A DNA stretch of 64,000 nt, from contig CP011020.1 of NCBI GenBank assembly GCA_001023535.1, positions 4,663,734 to 4,727,733 of the forward strand. The letters run 5' to 3'. The DNA is from Pseudomonas chlororaphis. Lineage in GTDB: Bacteria; Pseudomonadota; Gammaproteobacteria; Pseudomonadales; Pseudomonadaceae. Positions 31,752 through 40,526 of this stretch are shown here, in pieces (positions within the stretch are counted from its first letter, which is position 1; every line of letters begins with the position of its first letter). The position numbers and the translations under genes are program-made. The notes below the pieces were generated by a model. It saw only the letters and a program-made list of their open reading frames with translations, made no database searches and had not been told where the DNA came from.

Positions 31752-32114
31752 TCATCGCCAAAACTTCCACCAAGGACGAGCTCGTTCCTCATCCATCGTT
31801 GTGCTTGCCTGCCTGTAAACAGCAGTTGCGATCGCATGAGTCTGCGCCGCCATCTCATCTAACCAATCTTGAGGCCCGATCCAATGATCGTGAACTGCCT
31901 CCAGAAACTCTCGATCCAAAGGCAGCTCGGAGGCATCGCCAACGACCGTGCTGAAAGCCTCGCATTTTGGACACCATTCCGTGGTCTCAGTAAACCGTGT
32001 CACATCAGAAGCAGGAAATACCGCATAGCAACCAAAGCAAGCGCAATCGTTGCTAATGAGGATTTCTGCCTGATTGCGGTTCGCATGATCATGCGCGCTG
32101 TAAGTGTCGGGCAT
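31752..32114 (-). CDS. Small protein with a two-CxxC zinc-ribbon-like motif
   Basis: A 120-aa cytoplasmic protein, Trp-rich at the C-terminus (ARPWWKFWR). CFGC near residue 27 and CPKC near residue 48 can bind one zinc ion. Similar small proteins are annotated only as 'cytoplasmic protein'; I assign no function. It is on the same strand as the aminopeptidase-like gene, 216 nt upstream of it, so co-expression is possible but not shown. Confidence 0.65.
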   Translation of the reverse strand: MPDTYSAHDHANRNQAEILISNDCACFGCYAVFPASDVTRFTETTEWCPKCEAFSTVVGDASELPLDREFLEAVHDHWIGPQDWLDEMAAQTHAIATAVYRQASTTMDEERARPWWKFWR

Positions 32115-32782
32115 TCATACCTCCATCGTAGTGCGTCAGATTAGTTGAGCAGCGATCACAAGGCAGTGAGGCGATTAAACTGCTCTACCGAAGGAAATCC
32201 TAATGTCCTATAGCGAGGTGGATAGCCAGCTTCTGTAGTCGGATCAAGGAGATCAAATTTTCCTCAAGGGTTCACGGACGACGGTGCGCGTATCGCGCTT
32301 TGCCCATCGCTACTTCACTACAGTGCGAGGTGCCGAAGGCGGCACATCAGCTAGCGGGAGCCGGCTCATTAATCCCAGCTCAGAAAACGTATATCCAGCA
32401 AAGAAACATTTACGATGATCAGTGCAAGCAGGCCAAAGCCCTATGCATGGGCTACGTCATCATTTTGCACAGAGCCGTTACTTAGCTTTGACAGGGTGGT
32501 AGGCACCGGCGGCAGGAGGAATCTCTTCCAGAGAATTGACCCCAGTGCAGCGTTCTGAAGACCGTATTGCTCGACAAATTATCAGCCGTGAGCTCGGGCA
32601 TGAGAGAGCACAAATCACTGCGACCTAACGAAACGGAATACTTGTGAGGTACCTGATACGGCACTAGCGTCCTTTATCCCTGCACACCAGCAGCCACTTG
32701 CAAGCTGGTAACCGTGTTGAACAAAGCAATCTACCGCGCCTCGTCGACGTGCGACGACAGCCCTGGCCAACTCACCCGATGC
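32115..32782. other. Degenerate gap near the presumed right side of the island
   Basis: 668 nt with no supported gene. Short interrupted frames suggest decayed coding sequence. I searched it by eye for a second copy of the tmRNA 3' end and found none. The chromosomal-looking AraC/SDR pair starts right after. Confidence 0.4.
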
Positions 32783-33721
32783 CTAATGCGACGCCACATA
32801 AACCGACGCCCCCACCGGCGCCGGCAACGCATACGTCGCCTTCATCCACTGCACCTCGGCCTGAGGCGTTCGCCCAAACAGGCGCTTGAACTCACGGCTG
32901 AATTGCGAGGCGCTTTCGTAGCCCACGCTGAACGCCGCCGCCCTGGCGTTCATGGCGTTGCGCAGCATCAGCAGGCGTGCCTGGTGCAGGCGTGTCGACT
33001 TGAGGTATTGCATGGGCGAGGCGTCTGTCACGCTGCGAAAGTGCAGGTGGAAGTTGGGCACGCTCATGTTGGCTTCGCGGGCGAGAGTCTCGACATCCAG
33101 GCGCTCTGGGTAGCTGCTGTGGATCTTGCGGATCGCGCGGGTGATCTGGCCGAAGTGGCCCTGGCGACTCAGCGCCGCACGCATCGAGCCGCCCTGCTCG
33201 CCGGTGAGAATGCGGTAGTAGATTTCCCGCACCAGCGCTGGCCCGAGGATGTGCGCGTCACCCGGTGTGCTCATGGCTTCAAGAAAGCGCAGCGTCGAGG
33301 CGCACAAGTCCTCGTCCATGGGCGAGGCGTACATGCCCTTGGGCGGGGCATCGCTCGGGCCGAGGGCTTCGTCGACCTGCAACATCAACTCGCTCGCCAG
33401 CTGCAGGTCCAGGCGCATATACACCGCCAGCATGGGCTGCGCCTCGCTGGCGTCGGTCTCCATGGTGAACGGCACGGGAACGGACACCACCAGGTAGTGC
33501 CGGGCGTCGTAGACATAGACGTCATCCCCCAGGTAACCGCGCTTGCGCCCCTGGCACAGGATGACGATGCCGGGGTCATACAAGACCGGCGTGCGGCTCA
33601 ATGGCCGGTTCGAACGCAGGAAACGCACGTCCTCCAGGGCGCTGAGGTTGTAGCCTTCCACCGGCGCTAGCCGCTCCATCAACGTCACCATGCGCGCGGT
33701 GCGCGGATCAGCCTCGGTCAT
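32783..33721 (-). CDS. AraC-family transcriptional regulator
   Basis: A 312-aa regulator with an AraC-type N-terminal effector domain (VLYDPGIVILCQGRKRGYLG; YLVVSVPVPFTMET) and a C-terminal pair of helix-turn-helix motifs (LDVETLAREANMSVPNFHLH; AFSVGYESASQFSREFKRLFG). The start is the ATG of MTEADPRTAR at 33721, with AAGGAGAAG upstream. It lies 23 nt downstream of the SDR gene on the same strand, so the two are co-transcribed. Members of this subgroup commonly control a neighbouring SDR or aldo-keto reductase. Confidence 0.92.
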   Translation of the reverse strand: MTEADPRTARMVTLMERLAPVEGYNLSALEDVRFLRSNRPLSRTPVLYDPGIVILCQGRKRGYLGDDVYVYDARHYLVVSVPVPFTMETDASEAQPMLAVYMRLDLQLASELMLQVDEALGPSDAPPKGMYASPMDEDLCASTLRFLEAMSTPGDAHILGPALVREIYYRILTGEQGGSMRAALSRQGHFGQITRAIRKIHSSYPERLDVETLAREANMSVPNFHLHFRSVTDASPMQYLKSTRLHQARLLMLRNAMNARAAAFSVGYESASQFSREFKRLFGRTPQAEVQWMKATYALPAPVGASVYVASH

Positions 33722-33744
33722 CCACTTCTCCTTGCGCGGGTCGC

Positions 33745-34578
33745 TCAGCCGTCGGTCGAACGGGTCAGCGCCTCCCACTGATCGATCTCACTGGCCGCAC
33801 GACTGAGCTTGTCGCGCACCAGGTTCAAGGCGTCGCTGCCCAGCAGCAAGTGGGCAGGCGGGGTCGGGCTGGCGATCACCTGCAACATCGCCCGCGCCGC
33901 TTTGTGCGGGTCGCCGAGTTGCCTGCCGCTCTTCTCCTGGCGCGCCTGGCGAACCGGGTCAAAACTGGCATCGTAGTCGGCAATGCTGCGCGGGGTGCGC
34001 TGCATCGAACGACCGGCCCAGTCCGTTCGAAACGAACCGGGCGCGACGGCCGTCACGAAGATGTTGAACGGTTGCAACTCCTTGCTCAGGGTATCGGAGA
34101 TCCCCTCCAGGGCGAACTTACTTCCGCAGTAGTAGGCGATGCCTGGCATGGTGATGGTGCCCCCCATCGACGTGATGTTGAGGATATGCCCGGCGCGGCG
34201 CTGGCGGAAATACGGCAGGAACGCCTTGGTCACCGCCACGGCACCAAACACATTGACGTCGAACTGACGCCGCATCTCTTCCAGCGGCGACTCTTCGAGA
34301 ATGCCTTCGTGGCCATAGCCGGCATTATTGACCAGCACATCGACCGGGCCGTGAGCGGCTTCTGTGGCGGCGACCACGCTGTCGATCCGGGCGAAGTCGG
34401 TGACATCCAAAAGAACGCCGTGGGCCCGCTCGGCAGACAGTTGCTCGAAAGCCTGCAAGGCCGCCTCGCTGCGCACGGTGCCAATGACCCGGTGCCCGGC
34501 CGCCAGGGCTTCCTGGGCCAAGGCGTTCCCGAAGCCACTGCTGACGCCGGTGATGAACAGGGTTTTTATACCATTCAT
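33745..34578 (-). CDS. Short-chain dehydrogenase/reductase (SDR)
   Basis: A 277-aa classical SDR oxidoreductase. The nucleotide-binding motif TGVSSGFG is near residue 10, NNAGYGHEG near residue 85, the catalytic Ser in NITSMGG and the YxxxK in YYCGSKFAL (about residues 150-155). The substrate cannot be read. The start is the ATG of MNGIKTLFITG (34578) with GGGAG upstream; an 18-codon open extension has no family match. It is transcribed with the AraC gene, and its upstream region contains the diverged fecI-promoter copy. Confidence 0.92.
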   Translation of the reverse strand: MNGIKTLFITGVSSGFGNALAQEALAAGHRVIGTVRSEAALQAFEQLSAERAHGVLLDVTDFARIDSVVAATEAAHGPVDVLVNNAGYGHEGILEESPLEEMRRQFDVNVFGAVAVTKAFLPYFRQRRAGHILNITSMGGTITMPGIAYYCGSKFALEGISDTLSKELQPFNIFVTAVAPGSFRTDWAGRSMQRTPRSIADYDASFDPVRQARQEKSGRQLGDPHKAARAMLQVIASPTPPAHLLLGSDALNLVRDKLSRAASEIDQWEALTRSTDG

Positions 34579-34655
34579 GACGAACTCCCATCGGTTGGTG
34601 TCCGCCATGGTAGCCATCGGCAGGCGTGTCACCTATGCCGATTTGCCTTGCAGCA

Positions 34656-34800
34656 TTGCCTATTCCTATCAGGCAAAGAACACCGTGGCGAATGCCATGG
34701 CCGGCAAATTTGCCTTGGTGTCTGATGCCCGAAAACAATGCGATTCAATATCAACTATGTAGTTTCCGGATGCTGATGCGCAGCAACGACACACGGGGTG
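34656..34800 (+). repeat. Direct repeat copy 1: diverged fecI promoter and start
   Basis: About 145 nt matching 47330-47476 with scattered substitutions and small gaps. It includes a degraded Fur box (34734-34752) and an ATG at 34770 opening MLMRSNDTRGEA, which mirrors the FecI start MLMRSNDTLGDA. The FecI similarity stops after about 12 codons and the short frame ends at 34895, so this is a relic. The rest of the 448-nt gap before the LysR gene holds nothing I recognise. Confidence 0.8.
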
Positions 34801-35026
34801 AAGCCCTCCCCGCCACCCAAACCACCTCCACATCCACGCTTCCCGACAAAATGGTTGCTCTCTTAGTGACGTCACGGCAGACTTCAAATCGATAAACAGG
34901 TGAAGAAATACTGTTTAACTCCTGGGAAAAGCGCCGATGCTTCCCCTTTTTGACCCGTTGGATCTGAAGCCTCAATAGATCTGTAGCGATCGACCCCTCC
35001 CCAAAAAAAGTGGGCGGACACGGAAT

Positions 35027-35929
35027 ATGGATAATCTGAGCGGGTTGATTGCCTTTGTGCGGGCAGCGGAAAATCAAAGCTTTACCTTGGCGGGCAGGGC
35101 ACTGGGCATCTCGTCTTCTGCCGTGGGTAAAAGTGTCAGCCGTCTTGAAGAGCGGATTGGCGTGCGCTTGTTCCATCGCAGTACCCGACAGATCAGTCTG
35201 ACCAGCGAAGGCTTGGACTTTTTTGGTCGCTGCCGGACCTTGCTTCAGCAATTGCAGGATGCCGAGGCTGCGCTTTCCCATTCCAAGACCCGTCCCAGGG
35301 GGCGTCTGCGGATCAGTTTGCCCGCCGTGGGCTATCGGCTGATCTCAGGAATGTTGCGCGAGTTTTACCAGCGCTATCCCGAAATCGAACTGGACCTGGA
35401 CTTCAGCGATCGACTGGTCGATGTGGTCGACGAAGCCTTTGATGCGGTGATCCGAAGCGGCGAGTTGCCCGATTCCAGCCTCGCGGCGAAAAGAATCTGC
35501 ACCTTCCGGTTTGTTTTGTGTGCAGCGCCCGACTACCTACAGCGCTACAGCACGGCAAAGAACGTCGAGGATCTCCAGCATTACAAGGGGATCGCCTACA
35601 AATTCCCCTCCAACGGCAAGCTTCAGCCGTGGTGGCTGAAGGTCAATGGCGACACCATCAAGATCAGCCTGGAAACCACCGTGGTCATGAACAGTGTGGA
35701 AGCGGTCCTGGCAGCCTGCCGTAATGGCTTGGGCCTGGCCTATCTGCCTGACTTCGTCATCCAGGAGTACCTGGCCAGCCATGAACTGATCAGGGTATTG
35801 CCCGAATTGAGCCTGGAGGGGGACTTCTGGATTGTCTGGTCGCCAAGCCGCCTGCTGTCCCCCAAGACCCGCGCGTTCATTGATTTTCTCGGTGAAACAC
35901 AGCTGATAAGCAGCCCTGAAGGTGGCTGA
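35027..35929 (+). CDS. LysR-family regulator A, left flank of the biosynthetic cluster
   Basis: A 300-aa LysR-type regulator: N-terminal winged helix (MDNLSGLIAFVRAAENQSFT; ALGISSSAVGKSVSRLE) and a substrate-binding domain (about residues 90-295). It is clearly paralogous to LysR B at 46.4 kb over the whole length (shared HRSTR, RPRG/EPRG, RFVLCAAPDYLQR/KFVLCASPDYLQR). It converges on the biosynthetic operon, with 24 nt between the stops, so control of the operon would act in trans on the promoter near 43.2 kb. Confidence 0.93.
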   Translation: MDNLSGLIAFVRAAENQSFTLAGRALGISSSAVGKSVSRLEERIGVRLFHRSTRQISLTSEGLDFFGRCRTLLQQLQDAEAALSHSKTRPRGRLRISLPAVGYRLISGMLREFYQRYPEIELDLDFSDRLVDVVDEAFDAVIRSGELPDSSLAAKRICTFRFVLCAAPDYLQRYSTAKNVEDLQHYKGIAYKFPSNGKLQPWWLKVNGDTIKISLETTVVMNSVEAVLAACRNGLGLAYLPDFVIQEYLASHELIRVLPELSLEGDFWIVWSPSRLLSPKTRAFIDFLGETQLISSPEGG

Positions 35930-35953
35930 TCGCTCCTTCAGGGCACGCCGCAC

Positions 35954-37309
35954 TCAATCGATCAGCAGCTTTTTGAAACGCGTCGAATATTGGATGGCGT
36001 TCACCGACTTCAAGCGTACCGGTACCTTGTAGGCGTCCATCAGCCGCCGGGCAAAGTGCCGGATATCGCGCAGCACCGTTGCCGTCGAGTCTCCGTAGTC
36101 GCTGTCGAGGACGATGTGCGCGGCGACGAACTGGCCGGTCAAGCCGTTGGCCTCACCGTACGCCTTGCAATCACGTACCTGTGGATGACGAAGGAGCACG
36201 GATTCGACTTCCGCCGGGTAGACCTTCTCGCCTCCGACGTTAATGATTTCCTTGCTGCGACCGAGGATTTTCAGGTAACCGTCGGCATTGACCTCCACCA
36301 GGTCGCCGGTTTTGAACCAGCCGTCTTCGGTGAAGCTGTCCATTGAGTGGTTCAGATAGCCCATGACTTGCGTCGCACTGCGCAGCCAGAGCTCGCCGTC
36401 GACGATCTTGTGCTCACTTGATCCTTCTTGAAAGCGCATGTACAGACTATCGGACGACAACGAACTGGTGTTGATGATACCTGTTTCGCTGGTACCGAAT
36501 GTCTGCAAGAACTTCACCCTGGGCAGGCGCTCACGCAGTTTGAGCAACAAGCTCTCCGGCATCGGCTCCGTGCCATAGGTGATCATGCGCAAACTGCTGA
36601 GGTTGTAGGTATCGAACACTTGGTTGATCAGCATCAGGTTCAAGAAAGTGGGTGAAGTCGGCAGCACGGTAATGCGGTGCTTTTCAATCAGGCTGGCAAC
36701 GGTGTCCGGCGTTTTGCTGGCGGCGATCGTGGCCGTTCCGCCAATGGAAAGAATGTTCAACAGCGTATTGATGCCACCAATATGATCGAACAACAGGAAC
36801 AGAAAGATATCGAGACGACGCGATCGCTTATCGGCAAACTCACCCACTAATCGGTCGAGGTCGTGCAACATCGCCTTGGGTTTGCCAGTGGTGCCGCTGC
36901 TGAACAGAATCAGGCCCGCATGCGCCTGTTTTTTAAGCTCACCGATCATGGGGTTTTGCGGAGCTTGGGCAACGGTACAAGCCCGGATCTGGCGGGCTTC
37001 GATATCAATCACGAACTCGGGGTTTGCCGCCGCCTGCTTATTTTGAATTTCCGCCGGGTTTTCAGCGGTGTTCAGGGCAATAATGTTGCCGTTCTGGTAC
37101 AGCGCCAGGAACAGCGCGATGCCTGTGAACGAAAAGTCCCCATTCATGAAAACCACCGCTTGCCTGGCCACGCCATGACCGGCGAGCCACTCCAATTGGA
37201 CACCGATTTCGTCGTTCAACTGGGCATATGTGTAGGACTGTTCAGGGTCATTCAGAAAGATCTGATTCGAAAACTGCGCAAATCCGTTTATCAGCGGTTT
37301 AAAGATCAT
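35954..37309 (-). CDS. AMP-dependent acyl ligase (ANL superfamily)
   Basis: Adenylates a carboxylic acid and probably loads it onto one of the two acyl carrier proteins of the operon (or CoA). The 451-aa protein shows core motif A3 SSGTTGKPK (137-145), A5 FGTSETG (271-277), A7 GWFKTGDLVEV, A8 ILGRSKEIINVGGEKVYPAE and the C-terminal catalytic Lys in RFKKLLID. It is shorter than typical acyl-CoA ligases, mainly at the N-terminus. The acid cannot be predicted. Last gene of the nine-gene operon, 27 nt after the P450. An AAGGGA site precedes the ATG. Confidence 0.9.
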   Translation of the reverse strand: MIFKPLINGFAQFSNQIFLNDPEQSYTYAQLNDEIGVQLEWLAGHGVARQAVVFMNGDFSFTGIALFLALYQNGNIIALNTAENPAEIQNKQAAANPEFVIDIEARQIRACTVAQAPQNPMIGELKKQAHAGLILFSSGTTGKPKAMLHDLDRLVGEFADKRSRRLDIFLFLLFDHIGGINTLLNILSIGGTATIAASKTPDTVASLIEKHRITVLPTSPTFLNLMLINQVFDTYNLSSLRMITYGTEPMPESLLLKLRERLPRVKFLQTFGTSETGIINTSSLSSDSLYMRFQEGSSEHKIVDGELWLRSATQVMGYLNHSMDSFTEDGWFKTGDLVEVNADGYLKILGRSKEIINVGGEKVYPAEVESVLLRHPQVRDCKAYGEANGLTGQFVAAHIVLDSDYGDSTATVLRDIRHFARRLMDAYKVPVRLKSVNAIQYSTRFKKLLID

Positions 37310-37336
37310 GGCTTTTTTCCCTTGATTGAAATGGCA

Positions 37337-38533
37337 TCAGAAACGCACGGGCAGTTCGTCGGGGCGGCGCAGCACCGTACCGTTGATCCAGCGGATCGAC
37401 GTCGGGTCACAGGCCAGTTCCAGGTCGGGTAACGCCTGTACAAGGGTCGACAGCACCGTGGCTATTTCCAGGCGTGCCAGGGCCGGCCCCATGCAGCTGT
37501 GGATGCCATGGCCAAATTGCATATGCGCAGCCTTGTCCTGACGCTCGGGATTGATCAGCAAAGGAGCGTTGAACACACTGGGGTCGCGGTTGGCGAGGAA
37601 CACGTTGGCATACACCGTCGTATTCGCGGCAATCACACCGCGGCTGGTTTGCAGAGCCTGGGTGGTCATCCGCGGGAACGCCGATAGCTTGCCAATGGGA
37701 ATCAATCGAATGAGCTCTTCGATCAACTGCGGTGCGCGATCGGGGTTTTCGCGCAGGTACCGCCACAGCGACGGCGCGCACAACAAGGTGTAGAGACTTT
37801 TAGTCATGACGCTCAAGGCGTTATGGTCGCCCCCCAACAGAATCCCCAGCAGCACCCCGACAAATTCCCGATCGCTCAGCGGGTCTTCCAAGGTGTGGCG
37901 CTGGTCGACATATTGGCGAATAAATCCGTCCGGATGTGCCTCCCGGCGGCCCTGCACAAAGTCCAGCATGTAATCGAAACTGGCTTTGACCGCCACCTCG
38001 ATGCCCACGATATCGTCCGGCGGAGCCGATTGAATCATCTGGCTCCAAGGCCGGAACAGCAGCCGGTCTTCTTCGGGAATGCCCAGGATGTGACACACCG
38101 TCGATGACGTCAGCCGCTCCAGCACCGAAGCAAAAAGGTCCGGCGGCGTCCCCCCTTGGCGCATCTGCTCGATGCTCTCGACGGTTACCGTGGTCACATG
38201 CTGGCGCACACTCTCCAGGCCACGTTTGCTGAAAGCCCGCGTAACCGTCGCGCGCGAACGCATGTGGGCCGGGTTGTCCAGGTTGAGCAACAGTTCCGGT
38301 TGAGTCGGGCCAGGGAGAAAAGTCGGGCCGTCTTCGATGTTGCACAGGGTTCGACTGATGCTCGGGTCAGCCAGAAATGCCTTGCAGTCGGCGTACCCGG
38401 TCAGATGAATGGCGACGTGCCCGCTGGGCAACTTGATCTGCGGCAATTGATCCTGCCAGCCCACGGCCTGGTAATAGGGTGCGGCATCGAGGTTGGGGAT
38501 ATCCAGCACGCTGGGATGGACGCGCATGTTCAT
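37337..38533 (-). CDS. Cytochrome P450 with altered I-helix
   Basis: A 398-aa soluble bacterial P450, presumably hydroxylating or oxidising the pathway product. The K-helix ExxR is E273-L-I-R276 and the heme signature FGHGIHSCMG places the heme-ligand Cys at 347. The I-helix segment normally AGxET/GGLDT reads GGDHN (234-238), so the usual acid-Thr oxygen-activation pair is replaced by His-Asn. This may mean an unusual reaction (for instance substrate-assisted or peroxide-type chemistry), which needs testing. Its ATG overlaps the HAD gene stop (ATGA). No ferredoxin partner is encoded nearby. Confidence 0.93.
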   Translation of the reverse strand: MNMRVHPSVLDIPNLDAAPYYQAVGWQDQLPQIKLPSGHVAIHLTGYADCKAFLADPSISRTLCNIEDGPTFLPGPTQPELLLNLDNPAHMRSRATVTRAFSKRGLESVRQHVTTVTVESIEQMRQGGTPPDLFASVLERLTSSTVCHILGIPEEDRLLFRPWSQMIQSAPPDDIVGIEVAVKASFDYMLDFVQGRREAHPDGFIRQYVDQRHTLEDPLSDREFVGVLLGILLGGDHNALSVMTKSLYTLLCAPSLWRYLRENPDRAPQLIEELIRLIPIGKLSAFPRMTTQALQTSRGVIAANTTVYANVFLANRDPSVFNAPLLINPERQDKAAHMQFGHGIHSCMGPALARLEIATVLSTLVQALPDLELACDPTSIRWINGTVLRRPDELPVRF

Positions 38534-39204
38534 CGGGCACCTGCCTGTGCACGGGGTTGTGCCTCGCCGATGAGCGCACGCACGGCTTGCTGGGTCTGGT
38601 GGCTGTCGACAAACAGAATGGCGTGCCAGCCGGCGGCTCGCGCGGCTTCGCAGTTTTCCTCGACATCGTCGATCAGCACGCAGCCGGCGGCCGGTACACC
38701 GATCCGATCGGCGGCCAGGGCAAAAATCTTCGGGTCAGGCTTGCGCAGTTTGACCTTGCAGGAATCGACGATGCTGTCCGCGACATCATCCAGGCCCACC
38801 ATGCGCCGCCAAGGTGTCTCCCACTCCACGACGTTGTTGGTGAGGATGCACGCCTTGAGGCCAGCGGCTTTCACTTCATGGAAAAGCTCAAACATGTGCT
38901 CGTTGACGCTGTGCGGGGAAAACCACTGCTCGCCATGGTTATCGAAATCGCAACGGCTCAAATCGATTCCCGGATACAGCTCGGACAATGCCTTGCTCAT
39001 GCCCTGCCCCCATTCGACCTGGGTCATCATGGCCAGCTCGATGGGCGCCTGGAACTGCACATTCAGCGGCTTGGCCACGGCGTGCATGGCGGCCTCCATC
39101 TGAATGCGGCTGATGCCGGTATTTTGCTGATAGACGCGGTACAACTCGTCGATGGAAGGCGACAACACACCACCGAAGTCGAACCAGATTGCTTGGATAG
39201 TCAT
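38530..39204 (-). CDS. HAD-superfamily hydrolase (probable phosphatase)
   Basis: A 224-aa class IA HAD hydrolase. Motif I is WFDFGGVL with nucleophile Asp9 but Gly at the +2 position where phosphatases usually have the acid Asp; motif II is ILTNN (about residue 113); motif III/IV are RKPDPKIF and VLIDDVEEN. The cap is the small helical type. It could dephosphorylate a glycerol-phosphate-derived intermediate made by the AfsA-like protein; the DxGG motif also occurs in epoxide-hydrolase-like and other HAD members, so this is inference. Coupled to the P450. Confidence 0.88.
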   Translation of the reverse strand: MTIQAIWFDFGGVLSPSIDELYRVYQQNTGISRIQMEAAMHAVAKPLNVQFQAPIELAMMTQVEWGQGMSKALSELYPGIDLSRCDFDNHGEQWFSPHSVNEHMFELFHEVKAAGLKACILTNNVVEWETPWRRMVGLDDVADSIVDSCKVKLRKPDPKIFALAADRIGVPAAGCVLIDDVEENCEAARAAGWHAILFVDSHQTQQAVRALIGEAQPRAQAGAR

Positions 39205-39227
39205 GGGATCTTTCCTTGATTGTCAGC

Positions 39228-40247
39228 TCAGTTAGGGAAGGCGGGTACTGTTACGGGCGCGATAATGTGGGCATCGCGCAGGGATAAACGGGCCGTTCCG
39301 ATGGACAACCCGACGCCAAAGCCACAGGCAATCAGGTTGTCCTGCCGTAAATCCTCGCGGCCGTGCCGCTTGCAGATCATCAGCGGGATCGACGAAGGAC
39401 CGGTATTGCCCACGTCGGCCACTTCGATGGGGACCTTGGAGGACGCGACACCCAGTTTTTTGGCCAAATAATCGAGCATGAACTTGTTCGCCTGATGCAG
39501 CAGGAAGAACGGCACACGTTCAGGGTCGATACCTTGGTCGCGAATGAAGGCGTTGATCGCCGACGGCACTTTCTCCAGGGCAAAGTTCATCACTTGGCCA
39601 CCGTCCATGTGCAGCCCTGCGGCCTGTACCCGGCTGGTGGCGCTGGGCGTGTAGTCCAGAGTCGTGTTGAGGTATTGCGCGCCAGCGCCATCGGTCGTGA
39701 ATGCAAATCCGAGCGTCTGATCGCCGTCCTCCAGCAGCGTGCACGTCGCTGCATCGCCGAAGACAAGCCGCACGTGCCGGTCTTCAGGGTTGAGCAGTTT
39801 GCTGATCACATCGCCGGTACACACCAGCACCCTGCGGCAACCGCCGGCCTTGATCAGCATGGCCGCCTGAAAGAGGCCATAGATGTAGCCGGAACAACCG
39901 AAGTTGAGGTCGAAAGCCGCGAGCGCGTTTCCCAACCCCAAGCGATCCGCCAGCAAGGCACTGCTGGCCGGCATCAGGCTATCGGGCGTCTGCGTGACGA
40001 GCACCAGGCCATCGATGCTGGCGGGGTCGATGTCCGCGGCATTGAACAACGCCTGGGCAGCCGCAGCGCAGAGGTCCACCGTCGACAAGCGGTTAGCCAC
40101 CCTCACTTGATGGATGCCGGTGCTCTTGGCGATTCGCTGCACCTCTTTTTCACCAAACAACGTGGCGAAATCGTCCAGGGTCATGACGTCTTCAGGGATG
40201 GCAGCCGATAGCGCGCGGATGGACACTCCATCGATGGCCGCGTTCAC
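39228..40247 (-). CDS. KASIII (FabH)-like beta-ketoacyl synthase
   Basis: A 339-aa thiolase-fold condensing enzyme with the full FabH triad: Cys118 in LNFGCSGYIYG, His251 in LLHQANKF and Asn281 in GNTGPSSIPLM. It should condense an activated starter acyl group with a malonyl unit on ACP. This is the only chain-building enzyme in the cluster, so the acyl chain gains a single two-carbon unit here or is otherwise supplied by fatty-acid synthesis. GTG start overlapping the ACP stop (GTGA). Confidence 0.92.
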   Translation of the reverse strand: MNAAIDGVSIRALSAAIPEDVMTLDDFATLFGEKEVQRIAKSTGIHQVRVANRLSTVDLCAAAAQALFNAADIDPASIDGLVLVTQTPDSLMPASSALLADRLGLGNALAAFDLNFGCSGYIYGLFQAAMLIKAGGCRRVLVCTGDVISKLLNPEDRHVRLVFGDAATCTLLEDGDQTLGFAFTTDGAGAQYLNTTLDYTPSATSRVQAAGLHMDGGQVMNFALEKVPSAINAFIRDQGIDPERVPFFLLHQANKFMLDYLAKKLGVASSKVPIEVADVGNTGPSSIPLMICKRHGREDLRQDNLIACGFGVGLSIGTARLSLRDAHIIAPVTVPAFPN

Positions 40248-40498
40248 GAAGGCTCACCGACACGAACGTGCGCCGCATCGGCCTGGATGGCGTCGAACAG
40301 TTCTCCAATGGTTTCCACCTCATCGAGCAGGGCCGGACTCAAGGCAAAACCAAACTGGTCATTCAACACCCCCAGCAGCGTGACCTTGGTCAACGAGTCC
40401 CAATTGCTCAGGGGATGCAGCAATACATCGGCTTGAAGTTCCGATTCGCGCAGTTCCAGGAGTTCTGCGAGTTCTTTCTTGATGGCGTCCAGGTTCAT
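40244..40498 (-). CDS. Acyl carrier protein 1
   Basis: An 84-aa acidic four-helix carrier protein. The phosphopantetheine attachment serine is Ser35 in NWDSLTKVTLL, and FGFALSP follows. It lies directly upstream of, and overlaps, the KASIII-like gene, so these two probably work as a pair. An AAGGAC site precedes the ATG. Confidence 0.93.
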   Translation of the reverse strand: MNLDAIKKELAELLELRESELQADVLLHPLSNWDSLTKVTLLGVLNDQFGFALSPALLDEVETIGELFDAIQADAAHVRVGEPS

Positions 40499-40526
40499 GG
40501 TGAAGTCCTTTTGCAGGAGAGCTGAG

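Noticed and set aside
32300..32485. Short plus-strand frame in the 32.1-32.8 kb gap
   Set aside because: 61 codons, no ribosome-binding site, no similarity; flanked by interrupted frames, so treated as decayed sequence.
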